A stretch of 64,000 nucleotides of DNA from Coprothermobacter proteolyticus DSM 5265 (GTDB lineage: Bacteria; Coprothermobacterota; Coprothermobacteria; Coprothermobacterales; Coprothermobacteraceae), in assembly GCF_000020945.1 (NCBI RefSeq), contig NC_011295.1, forward strand, positions 248,001 to 312,000, read 5' to 3'. The position numbers and the translations under genes were made by a program. Below the pieces are notes generated by a model. It had not been told where the DNA came from. It made no database searches and saw only the letters and a list, made by a program, of their open reading frames with translations. Shown here in pieces: positions 48,882 to 57,932 of the stretch (position 1 is the first letter of the stretch; every line of letters starts with the position of its first letter).

Positions 48882-49222
48882 TGTCCGTTGATAGCCTTAA
48901 AACAATGATGGGTATTGTTTTTCAGAATCTGCAGGCAGTACAATCAAACTTGGCAAATGTCGATACGCCTGGATATAAAAGGCAAGAAGTTGATTTTCAA
49001 ACTGTTTTCATGGAGCTACAGAATCATGGAGAATTACTTCAACCGAGTAGTAATTATGTAAAGATTGATAACACCACGTCTTGGAGGCTAGACGGTAACA
49101 ACGTTGACCCTGATAAGGAGATAACAACCCTCATAGAAACAGCTTTGTGGTATCAAGGCATTACGGAAATGCTCAGTCGCCATTTTTCTACTGCCAGGCA
49201 AGTTTTACAGATGTTGAGGTGA
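48881..49222 (+). CDS. flgB: Flagellar proximal rod protein FlgB
   Basis: A 113-residue rod protein. LQAVQSNLANVDTPGYKRQEVDFQ carries the N-terminal rod signature (NiANvdTPgYKa). ATG 48881 follows AAGGAGGTGA and overlaps the preceding TGA. It starts the classical flgB-flgC-fliE-fliF-fliG-fliH-fliI-fliJ order of the basal-body operon. Slightly shorter than usual (about 130). Confidence 0.92.
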   Translation: MSVDSLKTMMGIVFQNLQAVQSNLANVDTPGYKRQEVDFQTVFMELQNHGELLQPSSNYVKIDNTTSWRLDGNNVDPDKEITTLIETALWYQGITEMLSRHFSTARQVLQMLR

Positions 49223-49228
49223 TGAAAA

Positions 49229-49633
49229 GTGTCAGGATTCTCTTTGCTGCGTATTGCTGGTTCGGCACTGACGGCTCAGCGCTTTAGAATGGATGTAATT
49301 TCTTCAAACATTGCTAACTTGGAGACCACGCGAACTCCAGAGGGAGGCCCGTATCACCGAAAAATCGTTAGTTTTCAGTCTATGATGGTAGGAGAAAATC
49401 AAGGGCAGGGTGTAAAGGTTGCTCAGCTCACTGAAGATCCTTCAGAACGATTGGTTTATGATCCTTCACATCCTGATGCAGATCCCGAAACGGGCATGGT
49501 GCATTACCCCGATATGGATCTTATTACGGAGCTCACCGACCTGATGTCTGCTCAGAGATCTTTTGAAATGAATAGTAATGCAATTGCCATAGCACGCCAG
49601 GTCTACACAAAGAGCATGGAAATCGGCAGATAG
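49229..49633 (+). CDS. flgC: Flagellar proximal rod protein FlgC
   Basis: A 134-residue rod protein with LTAQRFRMDVISSNIANLETTRTPEGGPYHRK near the N-terminus and DLITELTDLMSAQRSFEMNSNAIA at the C-terminus, both FlgC landmarks. GTG 49229 follows GAGGTGATG, which overlaps the flgB stop. Length is standard. Confidence 0.95.
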   Translation: MSGFSLLRIAGSALTAQRFRMDVISSNIANLETTRTPEGGPYHRKIVSFQSMMVGENQGQGVKVAQLTEDPSERLVYDPSHPDADPETGMVHYPDMDLITELTDLMSAQRSFEMNSNAIAIARQVYTKSMEIGR

Positions 49634-49646
49634 GGAGGTAAGATGA

Positions 49647-49943
49647 ATGGGCATTGATCCTGTTAGTGGCTTTGGTCCCATTAAACCCATAAGTCCCATA
49701 GATGTTTCTAAGACAGGAGAGACGCAAGGGGCGACTGATGCTTTTTCGAAGTTGCTTGACCAACTAAGCGCAAAAGAGTCGGAACAAGACCTCTACAGAA
49801 ATGCTATTGCGCAGGGCAATATGGACATACTGCCGGAAGCCCTCGTTTCAGCCACAGAATTTCAAGTGGGTTTGCTTCTTGTTACTCAAATACGTAATCA
49901 GCTGGTCAGCGCTTTTCAGGAGTTTATGAGACTACCATTATGA
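49647..49943 (+). CDS. fliE: Flagellar hook-basal body protein FliE
   Basis: A 98-residue adaptor between MS ring and rod. The C-terminal half has the FliE pattern with GNMDILPEALVSATEFQVGLLLVTQIRNQLVSAFQEFMRL (usual ..v..A.eKA.ls...a.qvRnKvv.aYqEimrM). GGGAGGTAAG precedes the ATG. Position between flgC and fliF confirms the call. Confidence 0.92.
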   Translation: MGIDPVSGFGPIKPISPIDVSKTGETQGATDAFSKLLDQLSAKESEQDLYRNAIAQGNMDILPEALVSATEFQVGLLLVTQIRNQLVSAFQEFMRLPL

Positions 49944-49967
49944 AACAGAGGCTACATGAGATAAAAA

Positions 49968-51533
49968 ATGAATCTTGAAAACATTCCGGTTCTTAAAGAT
50001 CTAGTGAATTTTTGGAAAAACCTGGAGAAGAACCAGAAGCGAAATATCATCGTCGTTCTTGTCGTGGCATTGGTTGCTATTGGAGGGTTGGTGTATTACC
50101 TTAATCGTCCTCAGTATGCGCTTTTATTCAGTGATTTGATGCCTGAACAGGCACAGGCTATTGTTTCACAGCTGGAAAGCCAAAATGTTCGCTATAAGCT
50201 ATCTTCGGATGGAGCTTCTATTTACGTGCCCAATGATAAAGTTACCAGCTTACGTCTTGAACTGGCATCTTCAGGTTTAGTAGGATCTACAAAACCAGGC
50301 TATGAGCTTTTTGACAACATATCCAACATATTCCTTACTCAGGAAGAACAGCAGATCATGTATCAAAGAGCGTTGGAAGGTGAGTTGGAAAGAACGATAT
50401 CAGGCATGCCTGGGGTGAAATCGGTGAGCGTTCACTTGAGCTTGCCACAGCGCTCTTTATGGACAGTGACTTCTACTCAAACTGCTCAAGGTGCTGTGTA
50501 TTTGACTTTAAAACCAGGCTACAGCTTGAGTGCAAACCAAGTGGAAGCCATAAGGCAGTTGGTAGCTCACGCTGTGGAAGGGATGAGTCCAGAGAACGTT
50601 GTTATAGCTGAAGCTAGCACGGGTATTCTAGCTGGTGATCTTGCTCAAAGCGGTGTTGACAAGGGCTACCTTGAAATAAAAAAGCAATTGGATGAGTTGT
50701 ATGCTTCCAAGATAAGAAGCTTTCTGGGACAGACTTTTGGACCAGAGAACATCATGGTTAGTGCCGACGTTGATGTGGAAGTAACAAAGCAAAACATACA
50801 ATCTGAAACCTGGGGAAACACGGCAACAAAAAACGTGTCAGACACAGAAAGTTGGAGCAGCAGTTCGTCCTCCGGAGGTCCTGTGGGGACGGCTACCAAC
50901 GTACCTGGAGCTATACCTTCTTATGTGTACACTAGTACCGGTGAGGGGCCTTATAACTACTACAGGCAGCAACAAATCAATTATGAGATTTCTAGGACAA
51001 TTTCAGAAATTGTGCCGCAAGAAGTTGAAATTAAGAACGTGAAAATAGCGGCCATTGTTGATTCCAGTGTTTTTAAGGATTACGCAGTAACGGCGTCCAC
51101 TGTGGAGAGTCTCATAGCCAGCGCAGCAGGACTCGATAACGCTAGAGGAGATGTGGCTTTGGTAACGTCCATGCCGTTTGCTTCATTAGCTCGTGAGAAA
51201 GAAGCGCAGGAGGCTCAGCTGCTAGCCGAGGCTCAGAGAAGAGCTCGGCTCTACAGCTACATAGCCATAGCAGTTGTAGCGTTGCTAATATTGGCTATGG
51301 TTTTCATTTTGTTGAGACGCAGCAGAAGAACAGCTCCCGCACCTGTACCTGCTGGAGCTGGCTTGGGAGAAGCACTTGGTCAACCTAGACCAATTATTAG
51401 CCTAGAAAGGCCACTTACACCTGAGGAGGAAAAAATAAAACTTGCCATGGAAGAGATACAAAAAGCTCTGCAAGAGCATCCCAATGACGTGGCAGATCTG
51501 GTGAGAATGTGGATGCAGGAGGAGTGGCGGTAA
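49968..51533 (+). CDS. fliF: MS-ring protein FliF
   Basis: A 521-residue inner-membrane protein with helices at about 24-44 and 427-448. The periplasmic ring-building motifs include LFSDLMPEQAQAIVSQLE, YELFDNISNIFLTQEEQQIMYQRALEGELERTI (family landmark YcfG-like region) and the Ser-rich stretch SWSSSSSSGGPVG. The cytosolic C-terminus (EEEKIKLAMEEIQKALQEHPNDVADLVRMWM) binds FliG. Confidence 0.95.
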   Translation: MNLENIPVLKDLVNFWKNLEKNQKRNIIVVLVVALVAIGGLVYYLNRPQYALLFSDLMPEQAQAIVSQLESQNVRYKLSSDGASIYVPNDKVTSLRLELASSGLVGSTKPGYELFDNISNIFLTQEEQQIMYQRALEGELERTISGMPGVKSVSVHLSLPQRSLWTVTSTQTAQGAVYLTLKPGYSLSANQVEAIRQLVAHAVEGMSPENVVIAEASTGILAGDLAQSGVDKGYLEIKKQLDELYASKIRSFLGQTFGPENIMVSADVDVEVTKQNIQSETWGNTATKNVSDTESWSSSSSSGGPVGTATNVPGAIPSYVYTSTGEGPYNYYRQQQINYEISRTISEIVPQEVEIKNVKIAAIVDSSVFKDYAVTASTVESLIASAAGLDNARGDVALVTSMPFASLAREKEAQEAQLLAEAQRRARLYSYIAIAVVALLILAMVFILLRRSRRTAPAPVPAGAGLGEALGQPRPIISLERPLTPEEEKIKLAMEEIQKALQEHPNDVADLVRMWMQEEWR

Positions 51534-51540
51534 AGCTAAT

Positions 51541-52542
51541 ATGGCGGAAAAGAAGAAGATATCAAAAGCTGCTATTCTCATGATTGCTTTGGGAAGGGAT
51601 CTAGCAGCCAAGATTATGCGGCAGCTCAAGGAAGAGGATGCGGAAAAACTAGCTCTGGAAATATCTTCTGTCACGGACTTGGATGAGCGGACGAAAGCCA
51701 ACATATTGGAAGAATTTGTTAACGTGGTCAAAGCTAAAGAATTTCTTGGTCAAGGCGGAATAGAGTATGCAAAGGATCTTCTTGAGAGAGCCTTTGGCCC
51801 ACAAAAGGCAAAAGAAATCTTAGAAAGACTAATGGAAGCGGTTCAGGTTATGCCTTTCGAGTTCTTGCGAAAACTAGATGGTCAACAAATAGCCAACCTT
51901 ATTCAGAATGAACATCCCCAAACTATTGCCTTAGTAATGAATTACCTGAATCCTGACCAAGCTGCCATTGTTTTTACATCGCTTCCACCTAACCTGCAAG
52001 CTGAAGTTGCTTTCAGAATGGCGGTGCTGGAAAGAACGTCTCCTGATATCATAGAAGCCATCGAAGAACAATTCCGGCAGCGTTTTGCAACGGTTGCTGT
52101 TCGTGGCGACTTGACCAAGGTAAATGGTATCGATGCATTGGTGAAAATTCTTAACTCATTGGACCAGCAAACACAGTCCAATGTGCTCAACTACTTAGAT
52201 TCTCAAGATCCTGAGCTAGCAGAGGAAGTGCGAAAGAAAATGTTCACCTTCGATGATCTCATTCTTCTTGATGATAGGGCTATTCAGCGTATCCTCAGAG
52301 AAGTTGATACCAAGGATTTAGCTTTGGCTCTTAAGGGTGCTTCAGAGCAAGTTAAAGAAAAGATGTTCAAAAATATGTCTCAGAGAGCTCGTGAAATGCT
52401 GCAAGAAGAGATGGATTTCATGGGTCCTGTTCGACTGAGGCAAGTGGAGGAAGCTCAATCAAAGATCATCACCGTGGTAAGGCGATTGGAAGAGGCAGGC
52501 GAGATCATCATATTCCGAGGTGGTGAGGAAATTGTCACGTAA
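51541..52542 (+). CDS. fliG: Motor switch protein FliG
   Basis: A 333-residue C-ring protein. KAAILMIALGRDLAAKIM at the N-terminus binds FliF; the middle EHPQTIALVMNYL carries the FliM-binding EHPQR-like motif; the C-terminal domain (FDDLILLDDRAIQRILREVD, MSQRAREMLQEEMDFMGPVRLRQVEEAQ) contacts MotA through charged residues. Length is normal. It overlaps fliH. Confidence 0.96.
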   Translation: MAEKKKISKAAILMIALGRDLAAKIMRQLKEEDAEKLALEISSVTDLDERTKANILEEFVNVVKAKEFLGQGGIEYAKDLLERAFGPQKAKEILERLMEAVQVMPFEFLRKLDGQQIANLIQNEHPQTIALVMNYLNPDQAAIVFTSLPPNLQAEVAFRMAVLERTSPDIIEAIEEQFRQRFATVAVRGDLTKVNGIDALVKILNSLDQQTQSNVLNYLDSQDPELAEEVRKKMFTFDDLILLDDRAIQRILREVDTKDLALALKGASEQVKEKMFKNMSQRAREMLQEEMDFMGPVRLRQVEEAQSKIITVVRRLEEAGEIIIFRGGEEIVT

Positions 52543-53185
52543 ACTATACCGTTTGGAGAAGCCTTCACAGGAAGACGTCTTGGGGTTTAGAAGGGGTTAT
52601 TTACGCGGCTACAAAGAGGGTTACGAACGTGGGTACAAAGAGGGTTTCGATAACGGATTCAAAGAGCTTTATGAGATAAAGGAGCAATGGGAGAAGGATC
52701 TACAAGAATATATTGGGCAGCTTTCCACCTTGGTCTCCAGACTAAATGAAGAGAAAGAACGCTTGCAAAAGGAGTATGAAGAGGCAATTGAGACCTATAA
52801 GCGCGGAATTGAAGAGGAGCTTGCAGAGGTTGTCTCTGTGGCGGCCAGTAATTACCTAAATCGCTCGTTGGAGCACGACGCCACACTCATAACAGGAATT
52901 TTGGAGAAATGCCTGCAACGTTTCAGTGGCGATTATCCTTTGGAGATCCATGTTGATGAGCGTTTTGTAGGCGAGGTGGAGAAATTCTTGCAGAGTTCAG
53001 AGTTGCTGTCTAGGAATCTAAAATCAGTGCAAATTGTCAAAGACAATCGTATTGGTTTTGGAGTTCTCATCGATTCTGAGGAAGGACGTGTGGACGCCCG
53101 TGTGGAAACGTTATCAAGAAACTTGAGAACTTTAGTGGAGTCATCCTTACATGACAACCCCGAAGATCAGTTATATAAAGGATAA
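52520..53185 (+). CDS. fliH: Flagellar export regulator FliH
   Basis: A 221-residue protein that anchors the FliI ATPase. It begins with a striking GxxxG run (GYLRGYKEGYERGYKEGFDNGF, about residues 25-46), the hallmark of FliH, then a long coiled coil and a globular C-terminus. It overlaps fliG by 23 bp; GTG 52520, GTG 52523 and TTG 52532 are all possible starts. Confidence 0.88.
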   Translation: MVRKLSRKLYRLEKPSQEDVLGFRRGYLRGYKEGYERGYKEGFDNGFKELYEIKEQWEKDLQEYIGQLSTLVSRLNEEKERLQKEYEEAIETYKRGIEEELAEVVSVAASNYLNRSLEHDATLITGILEKCLQRFSGDYPLEIHVDERFVGEVEKFLQSSELLSRNLKSVQIVKDNRIGFGVLIDSEEGRVDARVETLSRNLRTLVESSLHDNPEDQLYKG

Positions 53186-54467
53186 AGTTGCTAACGTAGA
53201 TCTTTTTGAGGTCTATGGAAAGGTTTTGAATGTTAGTGGCTTAAGTATTGAGGCTTTGACCCCTGCTTCTTTCGTGGGAGAGCTTTGCTCAGTGAACAGG
53301 TTTGACGGTAAACCCATGTTCGCTGAAGTGGTTGGTTTCAAAGAAGGTAAAACACTTCTCATGCCCATTGGAGATGTACAGGGTATTGGTCCTAACAGCC
53401 TTATCAGGGCCATGGGGCGACCTCTTTGGATAAAAGTAAGTGACGGTTTGGTAGGCAGAGTAGTTAACGCCATAGGTGAGCCTTTAGATGATAAAGGGCC
53501 CGTATATGGCGAAAAGAGAAGCGTCTATCAAGATCCTCCTCATCCGCTAAAGCGAAAAATCATCACTGAACCCTTGCAAACCAGTATCAAAGCCATAGAC
53601 GGACTCTTAACCGTGGGTAAGGGGCAAAGGGTTGGTATATTTGCAGGCTCAGGTGTGGGTAAATCGACACTTCTTGGTATGATCGCTCGTAATTCTTCTG
53701 CGGATGTGAACGTGATCATATTGGTTGGAGAACGTGGTCGTGAGGTAAGGAAGTTCATTGAAGAAGACTTAACCGAAGAAGGTGCTAAGAGATCGGTAGT
53801 AGTGGTGGCTACCAGTGATCAACCAGCGTTGTTAAGGGTAAAGGCTGTACTCACAGGAATGACCATCGCTGAGTATTTCAGAGATCAGGGTAAAGATGTT
53901 CTGGTTATGATGGATTCAGTCACCCGTTTAGCCATGGCTCAACGGGAGGTAGGATTATCTATTGGTGAGCCTCCTACCACCCGCGGCTACACACCTTCTG
54001 TGTTTGCACTGCTTCCCAAGATTCTTGAAAGGGCTGGCAATTCTGATAAGGGCAGCATAACAGCTTTTATCACAGTGCTCGTGGAAGGTGACGACATGAA
54101 TGAACCCGTTGCCGATGCTGTAAGATCCATATTGGATGGCCACATTGTGCTTAGTAGAGCTCTTGCTCACCGAGCACACTACCCAGCCATAGACGTTTTG
54201 CAGTCCATAAGCAGGGTCATGAATGATGTGGTTAGCGCTAAGCACTTAAAATTGGCGAACCGAATGAGAGAGCTTCTGGCTGTCTACACCGAGGCTGAGG
54301 ATCTAATAAACATAGGGGCCTACCAACGGGGAAACAATCCTAAAATTGATGAAGCACTAGATTATATCGATGCCATAAATCATTTTCTTTTGCAGCAGGT
54401 TAAAGAAAGTTACACCTTGGAACAGACTGTTAGCCTGATGGAGGAAGTCCTTGGCACTGTCAGCTAA
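53151..54467 (+). CDS. fliI: Flagellum-specific ATPase FliI
   Basis: A 438-residue ATPase of the type III export system. Walker A FAGSGVGKST, ILVGERGREV with the catalytic Glu, Walker B VLVMMDSVTRLAMAQRE, and GEPPTTRGYTPSVF are all standard. It begins inside fliH (35-bp overlap) and its end overlaps fliJ by 17 bp. Confidence 0.96.
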   Translation: MTTPKISYIKDKVANVDLFEVYGKVLNVSGLSIEALTPASFVGELCSVNRFDGKPMFAEVVGFKEGKTLLMPIGDVQGIGPNSLIRAMGRPLWIKVSDGLVGRVVNAIGEPLDDKGPVYGEKRSVYQDPPHPLKRKIITEPLQTSIKAIDGLLTVGKGQRVGIFAGSGVGKSTLLGMIARNSSADVNVIILVGERGREVRKFIEEDLTEEGAKRSVVVVATSDQPALLRVKAVLTGMTIAEYFRDQGKDVLVMMDSVTRLAMAQREVGLSIGEPPTTRGYTPSVFALLPKILERAGNSDKGSITAFITVLVEGDDMNEPVADAVRSILDGHIVLSRALAHRAHYPAIDVLQSISRVMNDVVSAKHLKLANRMRELLAVYTEAEDLINIGAYQRGNNPKIDEALDYIDAINHFLLQQVKESYTLEQTVSLMEEVLGTVS

Positions 54468-54858
54468 AAAAGCAGCTCGCATTCTCAGAGTTAGAAAAAT
54501 TGAGGAGGACATAGCAAAGAATGACTTTTTCTTAGCTGTTAAGCAATACAGATTGGCAGCTGAGCAGGCAAGAGATGTAGGTCGTTCATGGCTGGAAGTA
54601 AGAGCTGCTCAGGTTAATGACCGTGTGGTGACCTATGATGCCTATTTTCATGCTCGTGAAAAAGCTAAGGAGACGGTAAAAGGTACCTACAGATTGGTTT
54701 TGGAGAAGCGGGAATTGTTACTTCAGAAGGCTGTTTCTCGAAGAAGTGGGGAAAAACTGTTAGAATATGCCAAAAGAGAGGCGCAAACAAAGGCGTTCCG
54801 TCAGGAGCTGTCTTTGTTAGATGAAATAGGATCGCGCAAGAAAGGAGGTGAATTGTGA
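54451..54858 (+). CDS. fliJ: Flagellar FliJ-like coiled-coil protein
   Basis: A 135-residue, almost entirely coiled-coil protein after fliI, the usual place of FliJ, the central stalk of the export ATPase. TTG 54451 follows GATGGAGGAAG. Sequence similarity in FliJ is low, so the call rests on position, length and helix pattern. Overlaps fliK by ATGA-type GTGA. Confidence 0.82.
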   Translation: MALSAKKAARILRVRKIEEDIAKNDFFLAVKQYRLAAEQARDVGRSWLEVRAAQVNDRVVTYDAYFHAREKAKETVKGTYRLVLEKRELLLQKAVSRRSGEKLLEYAKREAQTKAFRQELSLLDEIGSRKKGGEL

Positions 54859-57173
54859 CGAGTGGTGCTGCAAACCTCAGTTTCTTGACACAGTTTTGGG
54901 ATTCTGATTTTTCTGCTATGCCACCGAAATTAAAGAAACAAAACTCTGGAGTATTTGAACAGACAAGTGAACAAGCTGTGGACTTCTCAGCAATGCTTGC
55001 TTTGATTAGTGGACTAGCGCCTGATCTTGTAGAATGCTTAAGTTGTGTGCAAGGCTCCCCAGAGGCCGGAGAAAATGGCTTTCAATCTGCGGTTTCCATT
55101 GAGGCTGTTGTGCCTTACGAATCGAATACGCATGTTTGCTTTACCGCTTCAATGGAAAAACTGCTTGCAGACGCTGAACCTCTTTTAGATGTGCCCGAAC
55201 CTACAACCAGTGAAACAAAGGAAGTTGCTACGCTATCTGATAAGCCTGAATACGGAATACATACAAACTACGCTATTTCTTATGAACAATCAAGTGATGT
55301 TGATCTTACCGTTGCTAGCGAAATCACTGCTAGTCATTCTGGCGCGTCGTCAGAAGATGATTTAGGATTCAAGCATGCTTCCATGCAAGAGCGGGGCTTA
55401 GGAAAAGAACGTGAACTGCCAGTAATGGATCAATATGCCGATCAACGAATCTCTGAGTTTCAAGTGGGGGATTCTAGAAGCACTGGTGGAATGGCAAAGA
55501 ACGCTGCCCAGGAGGAAACTAGTAATTGGACATGGCCTAATAAAGAAGTGGACAGCAAAGTTGTTAACTACTATGGCGTTATCACGAACCGAGACGGTGG
55601 CGTGCTAGCAGGTGATGGGCCAAAGAACGATGAATTGAAGGAAGAGCATTTCTACTCAGAGGAAGCAGCTGATCCAAAGGTTGACTTGGTAAAGAGCAAA
55701 GTACCTGAAGGGATTGATTTTCTTTCTGGAGTTCAAACGCAGTCTTTATCTCAGGAGAACGTTTCTAGCTTAGCTGAGCCCGATCGTTTTGGTATTGGTA
55801 CCTCCCCGAACGCTGAAGAGGTTGTAGAATTATCGGCCTCGACGGGAAAATGGCTTGCTGGGTGTGAGTCTGATGCAGATGCAGATTCCGTTTCAGCTAT
55901 GGAACCAAAGCATTTACAGTTTGGAAAGGCCGTCGACTTCCTCAAAGAACAAGCTGCATCTATCCAAGTTCAAGAAGCGGTTGAAGTTTTTGGATCTACG
56001 TCAGGAAGTATGCAGTTAATGGACGTAGAAGGTCTTAACCCGGCGTATGATCTGGATGCGATAGTTGGAAGGGAGAATACTTTTCCAGTTGACCCAAAGA
56101 AGGAAGTAAATCTTGCTGCGCAAGGCGTTGAGGCAAGGTCCAAACAAGATGGTAATGATGAACTTTCAAAGGGACAAAGCTTAAAAGGGTCAGAAGTTAT
56201 CGAAGCGTCTTCCAACAAAGCACCAATAACGGATGACGATGTGCCTAGAAGTGTTCTATTAGGGGCAGAAAGATCGGAAAAATCAGCTGAAGGTAGCGAA
56301 GGAAAGAGTGTTTCTTCAACCGATGAAGTAAACAAAGTGGCTGAAATGCCGGCTTTCCCTTCAGGCGGATCTGTAAAGGAGACAGCTACTACAACAGACC
56401 AATTACGCAAAGGCGAAGTTTTTAACATCACCTATCCAGAAATGACAGAAAACGTAGCACTAAGGGTGCCTTATCAAGAAGATGCTGCAGCTGATGAAAC
56501 CGCAAGGATGAGTCAGGATCAGACTGCTAAAAATGTCAAAGCAAAAGATAAAGCTCCGGATGAAGCTAAACAAGTGACAGATGAAACCTTGTTTGTAGAT
56601 AAAAACGCTTTAGAAACTCTGCATTCAAGGGAAGAAGTTTCTGGACAAATGCGAGAAAGTGGCGGAACCGCTTTTGAGCAACACGATGTTCTAGTAGCTG
56701 AAGAAAGTCTCTCGGGAAAAGCAGAAAAGCAGACTCAGCTATCAAAGGAAAAAGATGAAACAAGTGCTGTGCAACGAGCTCTTGAGTCTTTTCCAAGGAG
56801 TGTTGAAGATGCTGCGCATCAGGACATTTCTTCCAGTTTGAGACCCGAAGGGCAATATTCCCCGGGCAAACTTAGCTCCGATGCGACTAACGTTAAGCTA
56901 TCCAATGAGGCTCTTCTTGAACAAAAGTCGTCTTTGGCGATGCGGTTGGCAGAACTTCCGCTAAGGTTCGGCATCGATGTGCGTGGTGGTGAACTTCTGC
57001 TTACCATAATGGCTAATTCTGACCAGGATGCGAGTCACCTAAAGGAACACAGTGGCTACATTAAGCAAAGGTTGGCAAGAAAAGGCTACGAATTTGATGC
57101 TGTGAATGTAGTTAACAGTTCTCAGGTGACTGTGCAGGACTACAAAGTTTACCATTACGACATGGTAGTTTAA
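54855..57173 (+). CDS. fliK: Hook-length control protein FliK-like, unusually long
   Basis: A 772-residue protein between fliJ and flgD. The first about 690 residues are acidic, Ser/Glu-rich and probably disordered. The compact C-terminal end (ELPLRFGIDVRGGELLLTIMANS, then LKEHSGYIKQRLARKGYEF) matches the FliK C-terminal domain, where L-x-P..L G.v.v......ve..a. is usual. FliK measures hook length as it is exported and switches FlhB specificity. FliK is commonly 400-550 residues, so this ruler is long. GTG start behind AGGAGGTG. Confidence 0.8.
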   Translation: MTSGAANLSFLTQFWDSDFSAMPPKLKKQNSGVFEQTSEQAVDFSAMLALISGLAPDLVECLSCVQGSPEAGENGFQSAVSIEAVVPYESNTHVCFTASMEKLLADAEPLLDVPEPTTSETKEVATLSDKPEYGIHTNYAISYEQSSDVDLTVASEITASHSGASSEDDLGFKHASMQERGLGKERELPVMDQYADQRISEFQVGDSRSTGGMAKNAAQEETSNWTWPNKEVDSKVVNYYGVITNRDGGVLAGDGPKNDELKEEHFYSEEAADPKVDLVKSKVPEGIDFLSGVQTQSLSQENVSSLAEPDRFGIGTSPNAEEVVELSASTGKWLAGCESDADADSVSAMEPKHLQFGKAVDFLKEQAASIQVQEAVEVFGSTSGSMQLMDVEGLNPAYDLDAIVGRENTFPVDPKKEVNLAAQGVEARSKQDGNDELSKGQSLKGSEVIEASSNKAPITDDDVPRSVLLGAERSEKSAEGSEGKSVSSTDEVNKVAEMPAFPSGGSVKETATTTDQLRKGEVFNITYPEMTENVALRVPYQEDAAADETARMSQDQTAKNVKAKDKAPDEAKQVTDETLFVDKNALETLHSREEVSGQMRESGGTAFEQHDVLVAEESLSGKAEKQTQLSKEKDETSAVQRALESFPRSVEDAAHQDISSSLRPEGQYSPGKLSSDATNVKLSNEALLEQKSSLAMRLAELPLRFGIDVRGGELLLTIMANSDQDASHLKEHSGYIKQRLARKGYEFDAVNVVNSSQVTVQDYKVYHYDMVV

Positions 57174-57199
57174 AGCTTGAATGATGGAGGTGAAAACTG

Positions 57200-57493
57200 G
57201 TGTATGTACCGCCTACAAGTAGTAGCCAAGGTGCAACAGGCTCAGAGCAAAAAGTGCCAGGCTTGAATCGTGATGATTTTCTAAAATTGTTGCTGGCTGA
57301 ATTGAAAGCTCAAGACCCGCTTTCGCCCATGGATACTAATACCATGACGACCCAGATTACACTACTGAACGTGCTTCAGGAGCTTATTGAAATTAAGACC
57401 ATGCTGCAAAACTTAGTATCTGCTAAGTCACAAGAAGGTACAGAGTCCAGCACTACTGACGGAGCCGAGGAGGTAGCAGGTGATGGATCTTAG
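57200..57493 (+). CDS. flgD: Hook-capping protein FlgD, N-terminal domain only
   Basis: A 97-residue protein with the FlgD N-terminal signature LNRDDFLKLLLAELKAQDPLSPMDTNTMTTQI (landmark L.....FL.LL..QL..QDPl.Pmdn.....qla). The Ig/tudor C-terminal half of typical FlgD (140-230 residues in total) is missing. FlgD caps the growing hook. Start GTG 57200 lies 10 nt after GGAGGTGAAAA. It overlaps the next gene, so no frameshifted remainder exists. Confidence 0.88.
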   Translation: MYVPPTSSSQGATGSEQKVPGLNRDDFLKLLLAELKAQDPLSPMDTNTMTTQITLLNVLQELIEIKTMLQNLVSAKSQEGTESSTTDGAEEVAGDGS

Positions 57494-57845
57494 GATTGGC
57501 CCCACAAGTGGTGTGAACCAGGTTAGCAATCTTAAAAAGGCGCCGGCTAAAAGTTCTGTTGATTTTACCGAAGCGTTATTGAACGGTTATGGAATAAAAC
57601 TTTCGAATCATGCTAATAGTCGCCTAGTCTCCAGGGAAGTTTCTTTGGATGAGGAAAGAATCCAAAAAATAGCTCAGGGTATAGAAGAGCTCAGTAAGAA
57701 AGGCATTCGAGAAGGAGTAATCATACTCAAGGATCTTGCAGTAGTAGTCGGTGTGCCGAGTAGGACCATTGTTACGTTTAAGACGCCTCCTTTTACCAAG
57801 GGAGGAGTGTTTAGCCAGATTGACGGAGCAGTCATTCTTGAATAG
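57483..57845 (+). CDS. Flagellar operon protein of the TIGR02530 family
   Basis: A 120-residue protein. LSNHANSRLVSREVSLDEERIQKIAQGIEELSKKG corresponds to the conserved 'HA..RL.sR.i.l......i..A...a..KG' block and FSQIDGAVIL to the end. The family always lies between flgD and flgE; its exact role is unknown, probably hook assembly. ATG 57483 follows GGAGGTAGCAG within flgD. The segment FKTPPFTKGG is encoded by a small imperfect DNA palindrome and is unusual for the family. Confidence 0.82.
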   Translation: MDLRIGPTSGVNQVSNLKKAPAKSSVDFTEALLNGYGIKLSNHANSRLVSREVSLDEERIQKIAQGIEELSKKGIREGVIILKDLAVVVGVPSRTIVTFKTPPFTKGGVFSQIDGAVILE

Positions 57846-57932
57846 GAAAACGGGGCTGGACCGCTTTGCGGAGGCTCCCAAAGGAAGCGTCGATCGACTG
57901 AGACGCGCACACAATTGGGAGGTGAATCATAA

